The notes beneath the pieces were generated by a model. That model saw nothing but the letters and a program-made list of their open reading frames with translations. It had not been told where the DNA came from and made no database searches. From positions 6,582,001 to 6,646,000 of the forward strand of contig CM036628.1 in assembly GCA_020746105.1 (NCBI GenBank): 64,000 nucleotides of DNA. Reading direction: 5' to 3'. This document shows, piece by piece, positions 1 through 13,022 of the stretch; position 1 is the stretch's first letter, and every line of letters begins with the position of its first letter. A program made the translations under genes and the position numbers. Source of the stretch: Trogon surrucura. Its lineage: Eukaryota; Chordata; Aves; Trogoniformes; Trogonidae.

Positions 1-3000
1 TAAAGAAAAGTGCGTATCTCCAACACTGAAGCTCAAAGTAGTTAGTTTTGTTGTCAACTTTCTAGTGTACCCAGGAGAAAATCTATCCTCTGCCATCCTC
101 GCAAGTGAGAACTCAGGGAACAATCTCACATCCATTTTTCCATTTAGGTTCCCAAGTGCCTTTGTGTATTTGCTCTGACCTTATGTTTGGGTAGTAGCAG
201 TCATCTTCTCCATTTTTTTCCTGTGACCATAATTCAGTGTAATGGAAACTTTCCAAGACAATTACAAACACAGTCCATATAGCAACCTGCACTCAAATAT
301 TCAGTGTAAAACAGTAACCTTCTTTGAAGAGGCAAACCTCATCAAGAAGATGGGATTATTGAAAGTTCTGAATCTATTCTTCATAGGCTTTACACTTTGT
401 TCATATACTAGACTGCATCTTAAATATAAACCTATCATCAGGTTTAGCAAATCAATACCGTAAGAGTGTGAAATGGTCCCCAGAAATCTCCAGAATGCCA
501 TTTCACAGTAAAAGCAATTGAAAAAGAAGCTGCAGTGGAATATCTTATGAGATAGCCATTTAGATCACAAAAGGATCATAAAAGTCAGAAGCAGTTTGTT
601 TGAAGCAAGGTTCATAATATAACCATACAGAGCTTGCTGGGAAGAAAGAGGAAAATTGCAAACCAATTTGTGGTTACAGCTTTTTCTGTCAATTCCACAG
701 GGATTTAAAACTTGTAAAAGGTGGAACTTCTGCCATCTTACATTGCTCAACTAGAAAGAGATAGCTATAATCATAGTAGCTAAACAAACACCCGTTATTG
801 AAAGGCAATATAGTCTTCATTAACTTCAAAGCAATTAGCACTTCTTTGGTTCATTTACGACTGAGCAAGGTGGTGTCAGGCAGTGGCATTTGTCAGTAAT
901 AATCTGAGCATCTTTTAAGGTTTACCTTCCTATATTCTCGTAGTATTTGGTCAGTGAAGTTTTGATGCTTTCTCTTTATGCTCGATAAAGGCACTAATGA
1001 AAGTATTAAAAGGAATGTTTCTGTGAGCAAATGCCACCTGAGCATGCCACCTTGCTTCAAACATTTTGTGTCACATAGCAACATGTTTCGTAGAAGATTA
1101 TTGTGTTCCAGGGCAGAGTAAGAAGAACAGAGCATTCCGGAGGAAGTTGTATGTCATAAAGCAAAAAAACCCCACCCTAAATAAATAAATCATTTCATTT
1201 TGTCACGCCATTCAATTCTACAAGTGTCTTGTACACAGTCTTTGAATTAATGTGTAATCTTCGTTCTTCAGTAAGAGCTAACAGATGCGCTGGCTAACTA
1301 GAATGGCTCAGGTCAGATTTAAACTAATCCCTCCAATGGTTAGAAATTTAATTAGGTTACAGTTACAAGTCCTCTAATATTTTAAGAAAAAAAAATATTT
1401 ATGATTCATTGTTGATTAGAAGCTAATATGGAGCCAGTCTACCTTCTTCTTTTAAAAAATCTAGGCAATAAAAATAGTTTCTGGTTATTCTTCTGCGAAC
1501 ATTTCGCTTTAAAGAGTGGCACTGCTTTAATAAAGATATAGGAAATGAAATTTCAGCTACGTTGCACTCAATCAGATTACTTTGGGCAAATGAAAAGTAA
1601 TACCGCCTCCTTTAATACCATTAGAAGGATTGATATTGCAGGATTCTTTTCAGAGCGCAGCGCACCGACGGTTGGGGGCCTGGTGCTGTTTACCCGTTGG
1701 TGACACCCAGGTGCCGTGTCACTGGGAAGTTTCTCAGCAGTGTGTTGTGGGCACAGGAGGTGGGTGGGGAGTTAAAAGTGCTGCCGAGCACCAGGATTCT
1801 TCCTCTTTTCTTCGCTCCTGCCACCACAGGTGAGGCTAAAGCCCAGGACAGGGAGCGCAGACGGGGCTGGGAGAGAGCAAGGGGACTGTGTGCGTGACTC
1901 TCATGCCAAGGGGTGCTCTCCGCAGTGCCCTTTATGGACTGGGACACAGCCTTGACTCTCCTGCACCTCTCCAAGATCCAGGCGATTATGCAGGACTATT
2001 CTGTTATTCAGGATCAGGTTCTGTTTACTGTGTCCTTACGTGATGATTGTCCTCCAGAGTTCACACCTGTGGAATGGAGTGAAAACGTGCTGGTGGCATT
2101 TTTTCTGCTGCCTTCAAAGTGGCTGACCCTGCCCATTGCAAGGAAGCCCAGCTGGCCAGCTCTGGGAGGACCACGTGGCTTTCTGGTAGCAGCAGCACAA
2201 CGGGTTTTTGCTGCCTGCCCTGCGTAGCATTGCCAAAGAGTCCCTTCTCCATGCAGATTCCCAGTCGCCGTCACACTGGGGCTCCTGGGGTACCAGACTG
2301 AAGCAGAACAGGCCCCCGACAGCTCTGCGGTGGGACACGCCATTGCCCCAGCGTCAGGCCAACATCGAGTTGTGCTCTTGATTTGCTAAACTGCCGCTGT
2401 TCACTCCTCAGTCCTGGGCTGTAGAGCGCTAAATGAGTGCTTGAAGTGATTAGGCATTATTTATCTACATTTATGAACAATGCATTTCATTCATGTCATC
2501 ATTTACTGCTCGTATTTGGAAAGTTATTGGGCTCTTTGGCCGATTTCTGTTCCAGGAAGCGAGTGTGGCATTTTTCTTTTTTTGTCTTGCATAACCCTCT
2601 AACCCTTCATTTATCTCTCAGAGTCTGTTTTCTGGAATTTTTTTTTTTTTTCAGTTTTGCGCGTATTCTTGTGTCTAAAACAAAGAGAAAAAGGACACAT
2701 TAAAACATCTGTTCTAATCCCATTTATCAGAGAGGGACAATTATAAATAGCATTTTACCAATTAATTAGTAACCTTATTCATCGTATAAATTCAAATCAT
2801 ACTAAGGCAGCATCTTTTCCTTTGCATGATTTGCACCATTTTTATCATCTTACATGACTGACACTGCTGAAATAAATTTCTCAACATGGCTTGGAAAGAC
2901 AAAGGCAAATTATCTTTTTCCCCAAGTGAGTGTTAATAAGCAGGAGGCTGATGTGCATCATCTCTACCACTTCTTGCAGTGTCCCTTGCTGCAAGCTGGG

Positions 3001-6000
3001 GGAAAAAAAAAAACTTAATTATTAAATGCCATTAGAAAATCTTTGTCCTGGTTTGTGGGTAACCAGGGCACTCTCCTAGCACAGGGCCATTGGTCTCAGT
3101 CAGCTGCATTGGGAGCAAGGTCAACGCGGTGCTGCAGCTGGTGGGCTGGCCAGGCTAGCCAGCATGTGAGAGAAGTTCACAGTGTTTAATAACAGCAGAA
3201 AATACTCCTGGCAACTTAAAATCATCTGCAGGCTGGGACACAGATGCCACTGGATAGCTGGTCTGTCATTACAGACATAAAGCACAGCCCTCAACTAGTG
3301 TGAGGCAGTGCATCTCCATTTACTCCATTAGATCAGCATCATTTTATACCAGTAAAGGGTTTGTCCCATGAATCAAAACCTCTTCTGCCATATCTCTTAA
3401 AGATTTCTTTGGAAAGAAGAGAGTTTTTCTCCAAAGCATTGCAGAAATAGAGAAGGCTGGCAAGATTAGAAGAGGGGCTAACAGCTGAAGCCATGAGGTA
3501 CGAAACAGAGAGAGATGACAGACAGTTTGTTGCTTTGGGGTAAGCAAGCTAATTCTCAAGATGAAAGTTTTGGGGTTTTTTTTGTTTTGTTTTTAATCCT
3601 ACTTATTTAATAGAATGTAAATAAAACCTTGTCTTACGTAGCTTATCATAACTTGAGACTTATCATAGCATGAGACTCTCCAAGTAGGGTCAGGAGTCAC
3701 ACTGGTGTAAATTCAATTCAACTTTAGTAAAGGAAATATGTATTGCATTTGTAAAAGTTGCTTCTTTCTGGCTCAGTGTTAGGACTTCCAGTCAAAATAG
3801 ACTTCTTATTCCTAACTTTTGCTTTATAAGACAGTATCAGCAATGAAAAAGTAGGACTAAAGGACTATGTCCTATATGTAGATCTTGCTCGTGTTTGGAA
3901 GTAAAGTTTGGGCACTTTACAGCCACCAGAAGAATTTTAGGAGATCTCATAAAGCTGTGAATACTTTCAATGAAACTCAAAGAAGGGAGAAGAGTATGAT
4001 GCTTCCCTATGAACCTGTGGAAGTTTGGTGGTTTTTCATTACTTTTTTTGTGCTTCAGAGCAGCAGCACTTTGTGGGTTTAGGATCATCTCCAACTCTCA
4101 GTCAAGTTAACGTGAGCTGGATCGATTCCTCCGCGATGCGCAGCTGGAGTCGAGTTCTATGTGGAACCAAGCAAATGTGATTGAACACACGCCTACGCGC
4201 ATCGTGTGTCCCAGGCAGCTACGGAGGCACCTTCACACTTCTCGTTTTGCAAAATGCAACTTCTTCAACCAGCATTTTAAAAAAAAAACAAGTCCTTAAG
4301 ATGTGAAGCCAGTGTAACTGATACAGTAGTGTCTGGCTGGCTTGTGAATAGCCTGAAACTACTTTTCTTTGCGATGCAAACGATACTGTTCAGTGCGGTT
4401 CGGGCTGATACAGATGACAACAGGGATGAACATCTGTTCCCCAAACAGTCAGCACGGCCAGAAGGGAGGAAACATCTCTCAAGGAGACACAGTGTGGACA
4501 TGTATGAGGTGAATTCCCCCTGTGCTGTGGGAAGTGAATCTGTGACAAACTATCAGTGTGGAAGATGTGTGTGGGAGAGTTAGACGGGAACATGTGCAGG
4601 CATTTAAGAAGATATAAGGGGTATCCTGGATGTCCCTGGTTGTATTTTACTGCAACAGCATCCTGCTTTTAGAAAGTAGGAGAAACTGCTTTGGTAAAGT
4701 CTGGTCAAGTGGCCTAAAAACAAGATTTGAAAGAGGAATCCTAGTTTTCCGTGCTTGCCTTTTTTCCCTAAATCTCTGTAGTATTAGTCAACCTGGGTGC
4801 CAGGATTTAGACGTCTTAAAAGTCCTTACAGAAATAAGAAGTACTGAAAGTTTTGCTTGGAATTTGGTGAATTGTTGTGGGAAATGCACAGGAATTTGGA
4901 ATAAGACATCTTGTTGAAGACTTTATGGACTGAATAAATGAATTGGGTATTCTCATGTATGTGTAATGCATTTGTGCTAGGTGGCACACCAGCAGCCAGA
5001 AGAAAAATCAGCTACAGCACTGCAAAACCTAGATGTAGACAAGAGCCTGGAAACTCATAGCAGATTCTTCTTGGTCTTTTTGTGAAAGTGTGTGGAAAAA
5101 AAAGATAGTGGTTGGTTATGCATAAGAATGAGGAAAATTCTACTCTAGTCTGAAAAATCATCAATTTTTTACAGAAAACAAACAGAAACAAATGAATTCA
5201 GCTATATTAAGTGCTTTTTCATAAATATCTCCAATCAAATAAAATATTTTGACAGTCTTGAAAACAACATACTTCTGTTAAATTGATTGAAAGGTTCCAT
5301 TGGCTTTGCATTGCACTGTGGAAGACATCTCTCATAGGCAGGATGTAGCCAACTTAAAGCTCTCAGCAGGGACCGCACTCTGGGCTTAACTGATTACATA
5401 AAACATTTTAAGTCAGTTTCATGAAACAGAATATTTCATTGTGGATGAAATTAACTCAAAATATTTTATTTGAATTTTCCCAACAGAAATGTGTTACTTT
5501 GGAGGGGAGTTTGAAATTTTTCTTGCAGGTAGTAACACCAGTTCTAATGAGAATTTGTTTTTGTCAGGTTACCCTGGGGGAGAATTTTGAAGAGTTCTGC
5601 TATGTTTTCCCTAGAAGAGCTAATTAAGATTACGCTCCTCAAGTCGTGCTGGGGGGCAAGATGTGTGGTGCAACCTTCTGCATCACCAGCGAAGCTCCAG
5701 ACCCCTCCAAATAAGTTGTAATAGGTTGCAGTACCCCTGCCTGACAGTGAGACAGGATCAGGCCATTGGCCTCTGCAGGCTTGTCCTTGGGGCAGCGCCT
5801 TAGGTGATTCAGTGGAGGGCTGAGGAGCTCTGCAGATGCTCAGCTGCTCTTCAGCAAAGGCAGCTGGAGCTGGAATAAAGAGGATTTCTTTCAAGCCCAT
5901 TGGGCCTAGGGTGATTGCTGAACACTATAATCAGGCTCTTTTACTTTTCTTTCTTTTTTTTTTTTTTAAGTTTGATTGCCCTCACATGAGACAGGAAGGC

Positions 6001-9000
6001 AGAGAAAGGGCTTTGGCAGTACAGATTCCTATGATCTCCCCTTGCCATGTAATCAGAAGAGCTCTGCGATTGAATATTTCACAATAATCACTGCATTTTC
6101 AATGGGGATGATATAAAAGCAAATATCAAGGCCTCTGGCTGACAAAAGCAGAATACAGAGGGAAAATATGAAAATAGCAACTTACTTTAGCAGTAAAGAG
6201 AGTATATTTTATACTGCAGTTTTTCTTTTTGTTAAATCACGACTTTCTAGTAAATGACATCCCAGAAGATATTTATCAAAGCACGAAAGCACTAGAAAGG
6301 AGCACCCTGCATTCACTTTAATATTTCTCCTTTTCTTCTGACATTTTCTTGCCTAGAGATCTAATTCCATTAAATATGTACATTTTTGACTGGAAGACTT
6401 CTTCATGTATCTTTCAGATGAATCTTAAAAGTACATAAGGTCTGTAGGGCAGGTTTTTTTAAGTGCAAATGAGGCACACAGTAGAATATTGTCTATGAGG
6501 CTTTTCAAATTATTTATATTCCTGCAGTGCTTTACCTTTCTCTTTCTGTGATAATGATAAGGAAGAAGTGAGACTCCAGTGCACCTTCTGTGGAACACTG
6601 TCAAACAACATTAGTCATATTTAATATCTGACATGCAGGAACTTACTTTGGTTGATCTCCATTTTTATTGGATTTATTAGATGTTATCATGTCTGTAACT
6701 TTTCTCTGATCCCATAGCATATCGAAGTGTTAAAACCCATTAGGCCCATGATTGGTCAATGTTAGAGTCCTGCTGCGCTTTTTTTGAATGGATATAAATT
6801 AACATTCCCTCATTAAGCCTACTTTGCAGTACCTGGGAATCTCCTGTAGCAATAATGACAGCTAAACGCTCCGCTGGCCCCCAGCCATGCCCACTTGTGC
6901 TGTTCTCCTCCAACCTTCTACTGATGATTCGATGATTCTATGGAGCTGTGGAGAGCTGGGCCATGACAGTGCATGGACAAACGTACTCTCCGGGTCCCTC
7001 GGGCGCTGTAGGGGCTGACTGGGTGGCTGCTCTCCCACCACCACCTTTGAAACCTTATGTTGTGTTTGGGGTCACTGTGCTGTAAGAGTTAAGATTTGGT
7101 ATAAAGCAAAGGTCCTGGCCGTTTGCAGTTGTTAAAGATTTCATTGCTTTCTCCTAAGGATTTGAGTTAAGGGTGTTAATGCTGGTGTCCCAGCCAAATT
7201 ACTACTTAAGTAATTATAATCTGCCTAAATGTCTGCCTATATTGCTGCTAGCGTCACCCTCCTCCCATTATCTCTGAGCATCCCAAGCCTTATTTCAGAT
7301 CCCACATTTGAATAGCTTATCCTTGCCATTATGCAGTGGTCTTAGCTGTACTTTACCAAGAACTATGTTGACAGAGAGATTAGGATGGTAAGACTTTGCT
7401 TTCTCTGATCGTGTTGAGAAGATATTCAGTGAATTAAACCTCTGCAGATTGGTCTTCAGAACGAGTAAGGAGTGACAGAGTGATCTCTTAAGTCCCCCAG
7501 CAGGAGTCTGAGAGCTGATTAAGTCTTTCCAAAACTTTTTCTCAGCCAAATATTTATGCCTTCCATAGTGTTACTTAACTACAATACCTCCAAAAAATCA
7601 CGTGGTCAAGGGCCTATATGAAATATAAGACTGTCTTCAACCCACAAACTCTGGGCTACTCATGCCTATTCTAACAAAAATGACTAATTGTTCAACAGAG
7701 CTTCTCTTCCCCTGCCCTGGCTAGGACTACTTGTGTGTTCTTTTATCTCCTCAGCTCCTCTCTCAAGACCTCGTAGTTCTTCTATCCTGTTACAGACTTT
7801 CTCTTGCTGCTCATTTCATCAATTCCTCAAACTCTTGTTTTCTCTTTATTCTCTTGGACTCTTCCTTAAAGCCACACATGCACATAATCTCTTTTTTTAA
7901 CGCACTCCACATCTGGTATTGTGGGTCTTGCCTAGTCCAGCACTGTGGCAATGTGTCACAGGTTTGAGGCATGATGTGGAGGCATGTGAAGGTGTCCCCT
8001 ACACAGGGCAAGGGCTCACACTTACCTTCTTATAAAGGATTGAGTCTGTTTCCCCTCGTATATTGGCCAGATTTACTGCAAAGAAAGAAAGGGCTGTGGC
8101 AAGTTAACTTAATTCCACTTAAATATCTCTTCTCCTTTAGATGTTGAGCAGCTTTCCCACGTGTGAGCAGCAGCTACTAAGCTGAGCAAGGTCCATAAAA
8201 AATGTCTTTCTCCGAGTCTCTCTTACTGTTGTACAGAAGTACAAGTGCCTGTGAGGATGGCTACACTAAGTACATATATGTATGACTTGAACAAAATGCA
8301 GCAAAAATCAAGACTGCATCTGGTCTCAGAGTTGATACTTAGCCTTTTCCAGGAATTTACTTTACTGTTTGCTTACAAGTTGCAGAATATAAATAAGCCA
8401 TTTATGGTCACCACTAAGAAAGACTAAACCCCTAGTAGTTGACATCAGTGTATTAAAACATGGCAAACTCCCAATGAAAAACACTACCTGTTTACAAACT
8501 CTGTAGTTTTGTGGTTGCTCTTGGAGTTCCGCTCCGTGTTAGGCTTGGAGCTTGAAAGCCTGGGTATAGTTCTGGTCTCCATCTTCTCCACAAAACTCCT
8601 TTTGTTTCTCATCCTTGCATATGTTGTTCTCCTGCTGAATCTCCTATTGCTACCACCTTAAGTTCCTGAAGTGTTTTTGGACTGATGAGCGCTCTCAGCT
8701 TTTTTCTCCTTCTATTTCCTTTTTTTTTTTTTTCCCCTTCTCCATTTTATTTTCTGATATGTAGCTAATTGGTCCCACATCTGTAGGGAAATACCCACTT
8801 CTGCTCGTATTCCGTCTGGTTCCCTGGCTGAAGGGCAATACTGCCATTTGTCACTAAAGTCAGACACCGTGAGAAAATGCCACTTTGTCCCTCACTGCCC
8901 ACCTAACCCCATTTAGAAGTCTGTAGCCTTATCCTCTGTAAATACGGTCTTCTTGAGTGTTGCCAGCCAGTTTCAGCCCTGCAGCCCACTGAAATCCCAA

Positions 9001-12000
9001 GCCTTCTTTCATGTAGACCTGTTTTTCCTGAAGTTTGAGGAGGGCGGTTGTCTTTCTTAAATTGTTGTTGTATGAGATTACTTCTTCTTCGCATGTCTTA
9101 ACCTGACTTTCAGGTGGCACTAAGGTCTGCTGTTGTAATGGCACGTGGCTCTTGACAGGGATTAATTCAAAGAATAAGTCGTCTAACCTTGGGTGCTGCA
9201 AGTTTTGAAAAACCATGTTGCAGATGTTGTATTATATCTGAATCTTTTACCTGCTCAAGGAGTGCCTGCTGACTTCTGCAAAGTGTCTGATAGCGGCTCC
9301 CATCGGCTCAGTAATATTTTCAGGAGTACTTGAACTGTGGCAGGTTTGGTTGCACTGCAGTCAGTGTCAGGAAAAAAAAATAAAAATAAATTTTAAAAAG
9401 TACGCTTCAGTCTAACAGTGGGAGTGCAAGAACTTCCCCTCCATGTTTCCTTCCTTTGGGCTGCCTGACTGCAGCTCTCCGCATAGGCACTCCATCCCCA
9501 GATGTTTTGATAACATCTCTGCTGATAAGTACTAGCGGTACATCAACAAATAAGAGTGCAAAGTAAATAATCACTGTCAGCAGAAATGTATAGTCGAGAC
9601 AGCATGTTTTGAAATATGCAGGTGAGAGCCTGCGATCCCTTGAAGAGCCAGGACCCACGTACACGCCGCCATACGGCTGCAGGCGCCTATGGGATCCTTT
9701 AAGACTGTCAGCAGTTCTTCATTTGCACTCACATAGCAGGATGCAAGGTGCGTGCATCTCTTCATGTCTCCCATGTAAAGACAATGGATGATGCATTCAC
9801 AAGATAAATACATGGCCAAGCCCCAAAGAGAGAAGGCAGATTGGTGCTAGGAGAAAGAAAAAATCAATTTTATGCTTAACAGCCTACCACAGGAAACTGG
9901 TGGAGATAGGGAATGATGCTAAGTATGAGAAGAGGTTCCTTCTGTTCTCACAGGGTTATCCTTTCCTGAATCTCATCAAGCCAAAAAGAGGTTCTCTAAG
10001 GCTTCTTGTCCCCACTAGATAACTGTTTTATCCTTGTTTTGTTTTGTTCCTACTTTTGTTTTGTTCCTGCTTCCGCCATTGATAGCAGCCTGAGGGAAGA
10101 GGGGTGGGGAAATATGTTGCTTCTGCAAAAATCGTTGTAAGAAGAATAGCCAGAACATAAATGATACTGTTTTGGCTTCGGAAGGGTAAGCAGGTGTCTT
10201 AGGAGTCCCAGAAGAGCGATGTGCGAGCTTGTACAAACAACCTCCGAATCGTGCCTGTTTGTTATTCACACAAACCGAGTTGAAACCGTCTAAATTCCTC
10301 AGTTCCCAGAATTCAGATGGTGCACAATGGTCCATAATGAACAGCACCTGTGCTTACCTCAATTACTACACAGAGCCGAACAACAGCAAGAAGGGCTTTC
10401 AAGAATATTTTTTCAATAATAGATTTAGCTATGTCTTTCATAATTGGATTCAAAAGCTCAGAATTTCATTTTGCAACTTGTTCATGAAATTTGTATGAAA
10501 AAGTCTGGCGTTTATTCAAAAGAAATACTCTATGAACAAGAAATTGCAAAACAGCCAACTGCTGGTAACTAAGCAGCCAAATTATAGTCCAGGCACTTGG
10601 CAAATACACCGTCTTTTTTATTATTTCAGTAATTGAATTTCTGTTAAAGCGTGGAGCATAATTTAACATCAGGAATTTATTTATAATACAATAGTGTTTC
10701 GGTAATAAATGCATTATTATTGTCACTTTTAATGGAGTCTTATGTATTCCCTCAGAGACTATGTGGCAGACTCCGAGACAACCACTGCATCAGTGTTGTT
10801 TGTAGACAATTGAATTAATTGGAGACAGGGTCATTAACTCGACCTGAATACCTCTGATTGCTTCTGTAAATAAGGTTAGAGAGCAAATGGCTAATCTTTG
10901 TTGTCATTATAGATTCTTTTTACATTTTCACACTGCCTTGTATATTAAGATCATTTTGCTAAGCAGCTTTTCAGACTGCTGTCGTGTTTACAGTATTGTC
11001 TTGCATGGCATACAACCGTAATTGTATCAGACTTACATTTCATTTCCCATATCTGTATAAAACATGATACTAGAGAGAGACCTATTCTGAATTGCAGCAC
11101 ATAAAAACCATCGGACCAACAAATTAATAAACCAAAATGAATAAGCTGTAGCATTAAAAAATAATCAAATCACAAAACAAAAGTTGATTTTGTTTGCTTT
11201 TGGTTGAAAATTCCAACCGGTGAGACTTGCCAGGGATAATAAAGTGAGTCCATTACTCAGTTGGGAGTGTGACCCACACGGCCAGCCCTGTGTGTACCAG
11301 CCTCGGTTAAATGTTACCCGGACTTCTGGCATGGATTCTCTTGGAAAACGAGCAGCAGGCTGTCATTTAAGCACAGATAGAACACAGATATTTTTCAAGG
11401 AGAGATCCAAAAAAAAGGTTGTGAGCACGCTGTTCCATTTCTCAACAAACTTAATAAAGAATGTAGCCTGAGAGGCCCAGGAAGGCATGTGTCAGGAACA
11501 GGAGACACTCTAAACTTGAGAGTGAGGTCAGGTTCACGTTGAACTCAGGGATACCAGCTTGTCATCACTCCCATATTCCACCAAATACTTAAAAAAAACA
11601 CACTGCTTTCTCAGAAACGGTCTTGTAAGTGGAAGAAAACAGCTGGCAGTGTCTTATAATATGCCTGGTCTTTGCATGTATTTCTTTCATTCTAAATTTA
11701 TGTTCAAGATGGGCTTGAACCCAAACCCCAGATATGCAGTGTGAGTTATCCAAACTCTGGAGCCAAGTGTGGGATCCCGAGTCCATCTGTAACCTAGATG
11801 ATGTTTTATGAATTCAGGCTCAAAAATAACAGCTCTCCACTTCAAAACCAGCAAGTGCAGCTTTCAGCTTCAGAACTCTGCCCATGTCAAACTCCTGTTG
11901 ACAGTCTGTTGGTGCGGGAATCCAGCCTGTCTTGAGCGTGGTGGGAGGAACACGCTGCCGCACTCTGTTTTCTCTCCGCAGCCTCTGCACAACTCACTTA

Positions 12001-12835
12001 TAAGAATATTTAGGGATGTTGTTTCATTTAAAAATCGAAGGAGGAAACAAAGCATTGAATAGATGGTAAATTGTTGCAAGGTTTTGAAGGCGTCATCTGA
12101 ACTTACAGACTGGCCTTGTAGGTTTTGCTCTGCAAAAAAAAGGGATCAGCCAAACAGCGTTATTACTGAGCAGGCCCCAGCTTAGCACTGATCTGAAATT
12201 CAGGGTGAGTCTTTCAGGTCTGGGCCACAGTGTCTCTGTCTCTCACTCTTCATTTGCAGGGGACACAACGCTGGTGCCCTTCACGTGGAGCCCTGCAGCA
12301 GGAGCAGTCAGTCCTGCTCGGCCTCTTTGACCATTTCTGCTCTCTTCTACTGTAGGAGCTGGCTTTTGATTTTGGTTAATTTAGCTTTATTGTCCCTGAT
12401 ATTCCAAATACTTGCAGGCAAAATTAGAGAGGGTGGTTAGGGTTTTTTTTTTAATTGTAATGGGAAAATAAGTCAGTGCTTCTCTACCTCCCTAACAGTA
12501 GAGTGACATCTTACTATGGATTTTTGTCATTCACGAGTAAGAGTGATTCAGGTCTCGTGCAACAGGCAACCTCCACAACACACGGCATTAGGACATTGAG
12601 GATAGCTGGGCAGATGTGTGAAGAACACATTTGCACCTTACTGATTATCCAGTTGAAAACACGAAAAAGTTCAAGGAATATCGAACTTTGTATCCATGAG
12701 GGGTTTGGGTCTTCCTGACCTTTTCTTCTCGGCAGACCTTCAACAAATCATTGCTGATGCAATAACCCTTCATCAGGCTGAGGAAAAAATGGATGGTGGT
12801 AATGTTGAAAAATCTTTTAACTCAGAAACATAATT
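1..12835 (+). other. Upstream AFF2 intron, first part: no exon recognised
   Basis: AT-rich non-coding sequence upstream of the first exon in the window. Open frames are short (none above 120 codons), overlap on both strands and show no family motif. A more G+C-rich patch at about 1,650-2,350 holds several overlapping open frames but no recognisable protein, splice structure or repeat. I looked for the preceding AFF2 exon (expected to encode something like ELYQAVEKAKPRNNP) and did not find it. Short homopolymers are present (T at 2640, T at 5948). Confidence 0.6.
6897..6943 (+). repeat. Possible eroded CR1 3' tail
   Basis: CTCCTCCAACCTTCTA followed by GATGATTCGATGATTCTATGG resembles the CCAACC..ATTCTATGATTCTATG end of bird CR1 elements, with an extra insertion. 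No CR1 body is recognisable upstream, so this may be chance or a very short 5'-truncated copy. Confidence 0.35.
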
Positions 12836-13022
12836 AAATTAGATATTAGGGGGGAAAAAAAAGTGTGACGGCGGTGAGACATTGGAACAGGCTGCCCAGA
12901 GAAGCTGTGGAAGCCCCCTCCCTGGAAATGTTGAAGGCCGGGTCGGCTGCGGCTCTGAGCAACCTGATCCAGTGGGACTAAGTGAGCTTTAAGGTCTCTT
13001 CCAACCCAAATCATTCTAAATG
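12836..13022 (+). mobile_element. CR1 non-LTR retrotransposon, 5'-truncated 3' end
   Basis: From TTAGATATTAGG through GTGAGACATTGGAACAGG, CTGCCCAGAGAAGCTGTGG, CCCCCTCCCTGGAAATGTT and AGCAACCTGATCCAGTGGGA to GTCTCTTCCAACCCAAATCA, this is the standard end of CR1 ORF2 plus 3' UTR. It is about 185 nt, severely 5'-truncated as is usual for CR1. The terminal octamer is degraded to ATTCTAAA. It lies in the sense orientation of AFF2, in the upstream intron. Confidence 0.93.

Noticed and set aside
1630..2343. Cluster of overlapping open frames on both strands in a G+C-richer patch
   Set aside because: Six mutually overlapping frames, no conserved motif and no splice structure; expected where stop codons are sparse.
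10229..10498. Open frame containing ELKPSKFLSSQ, superficially like the AFF-family EPSKFPFPTK(D/E)SQ block
   Set aside because: Only a few residues agree, there is no suitable splice-site pair with matching phase, and surrounding residues do not fit the family. Judged coincidence.
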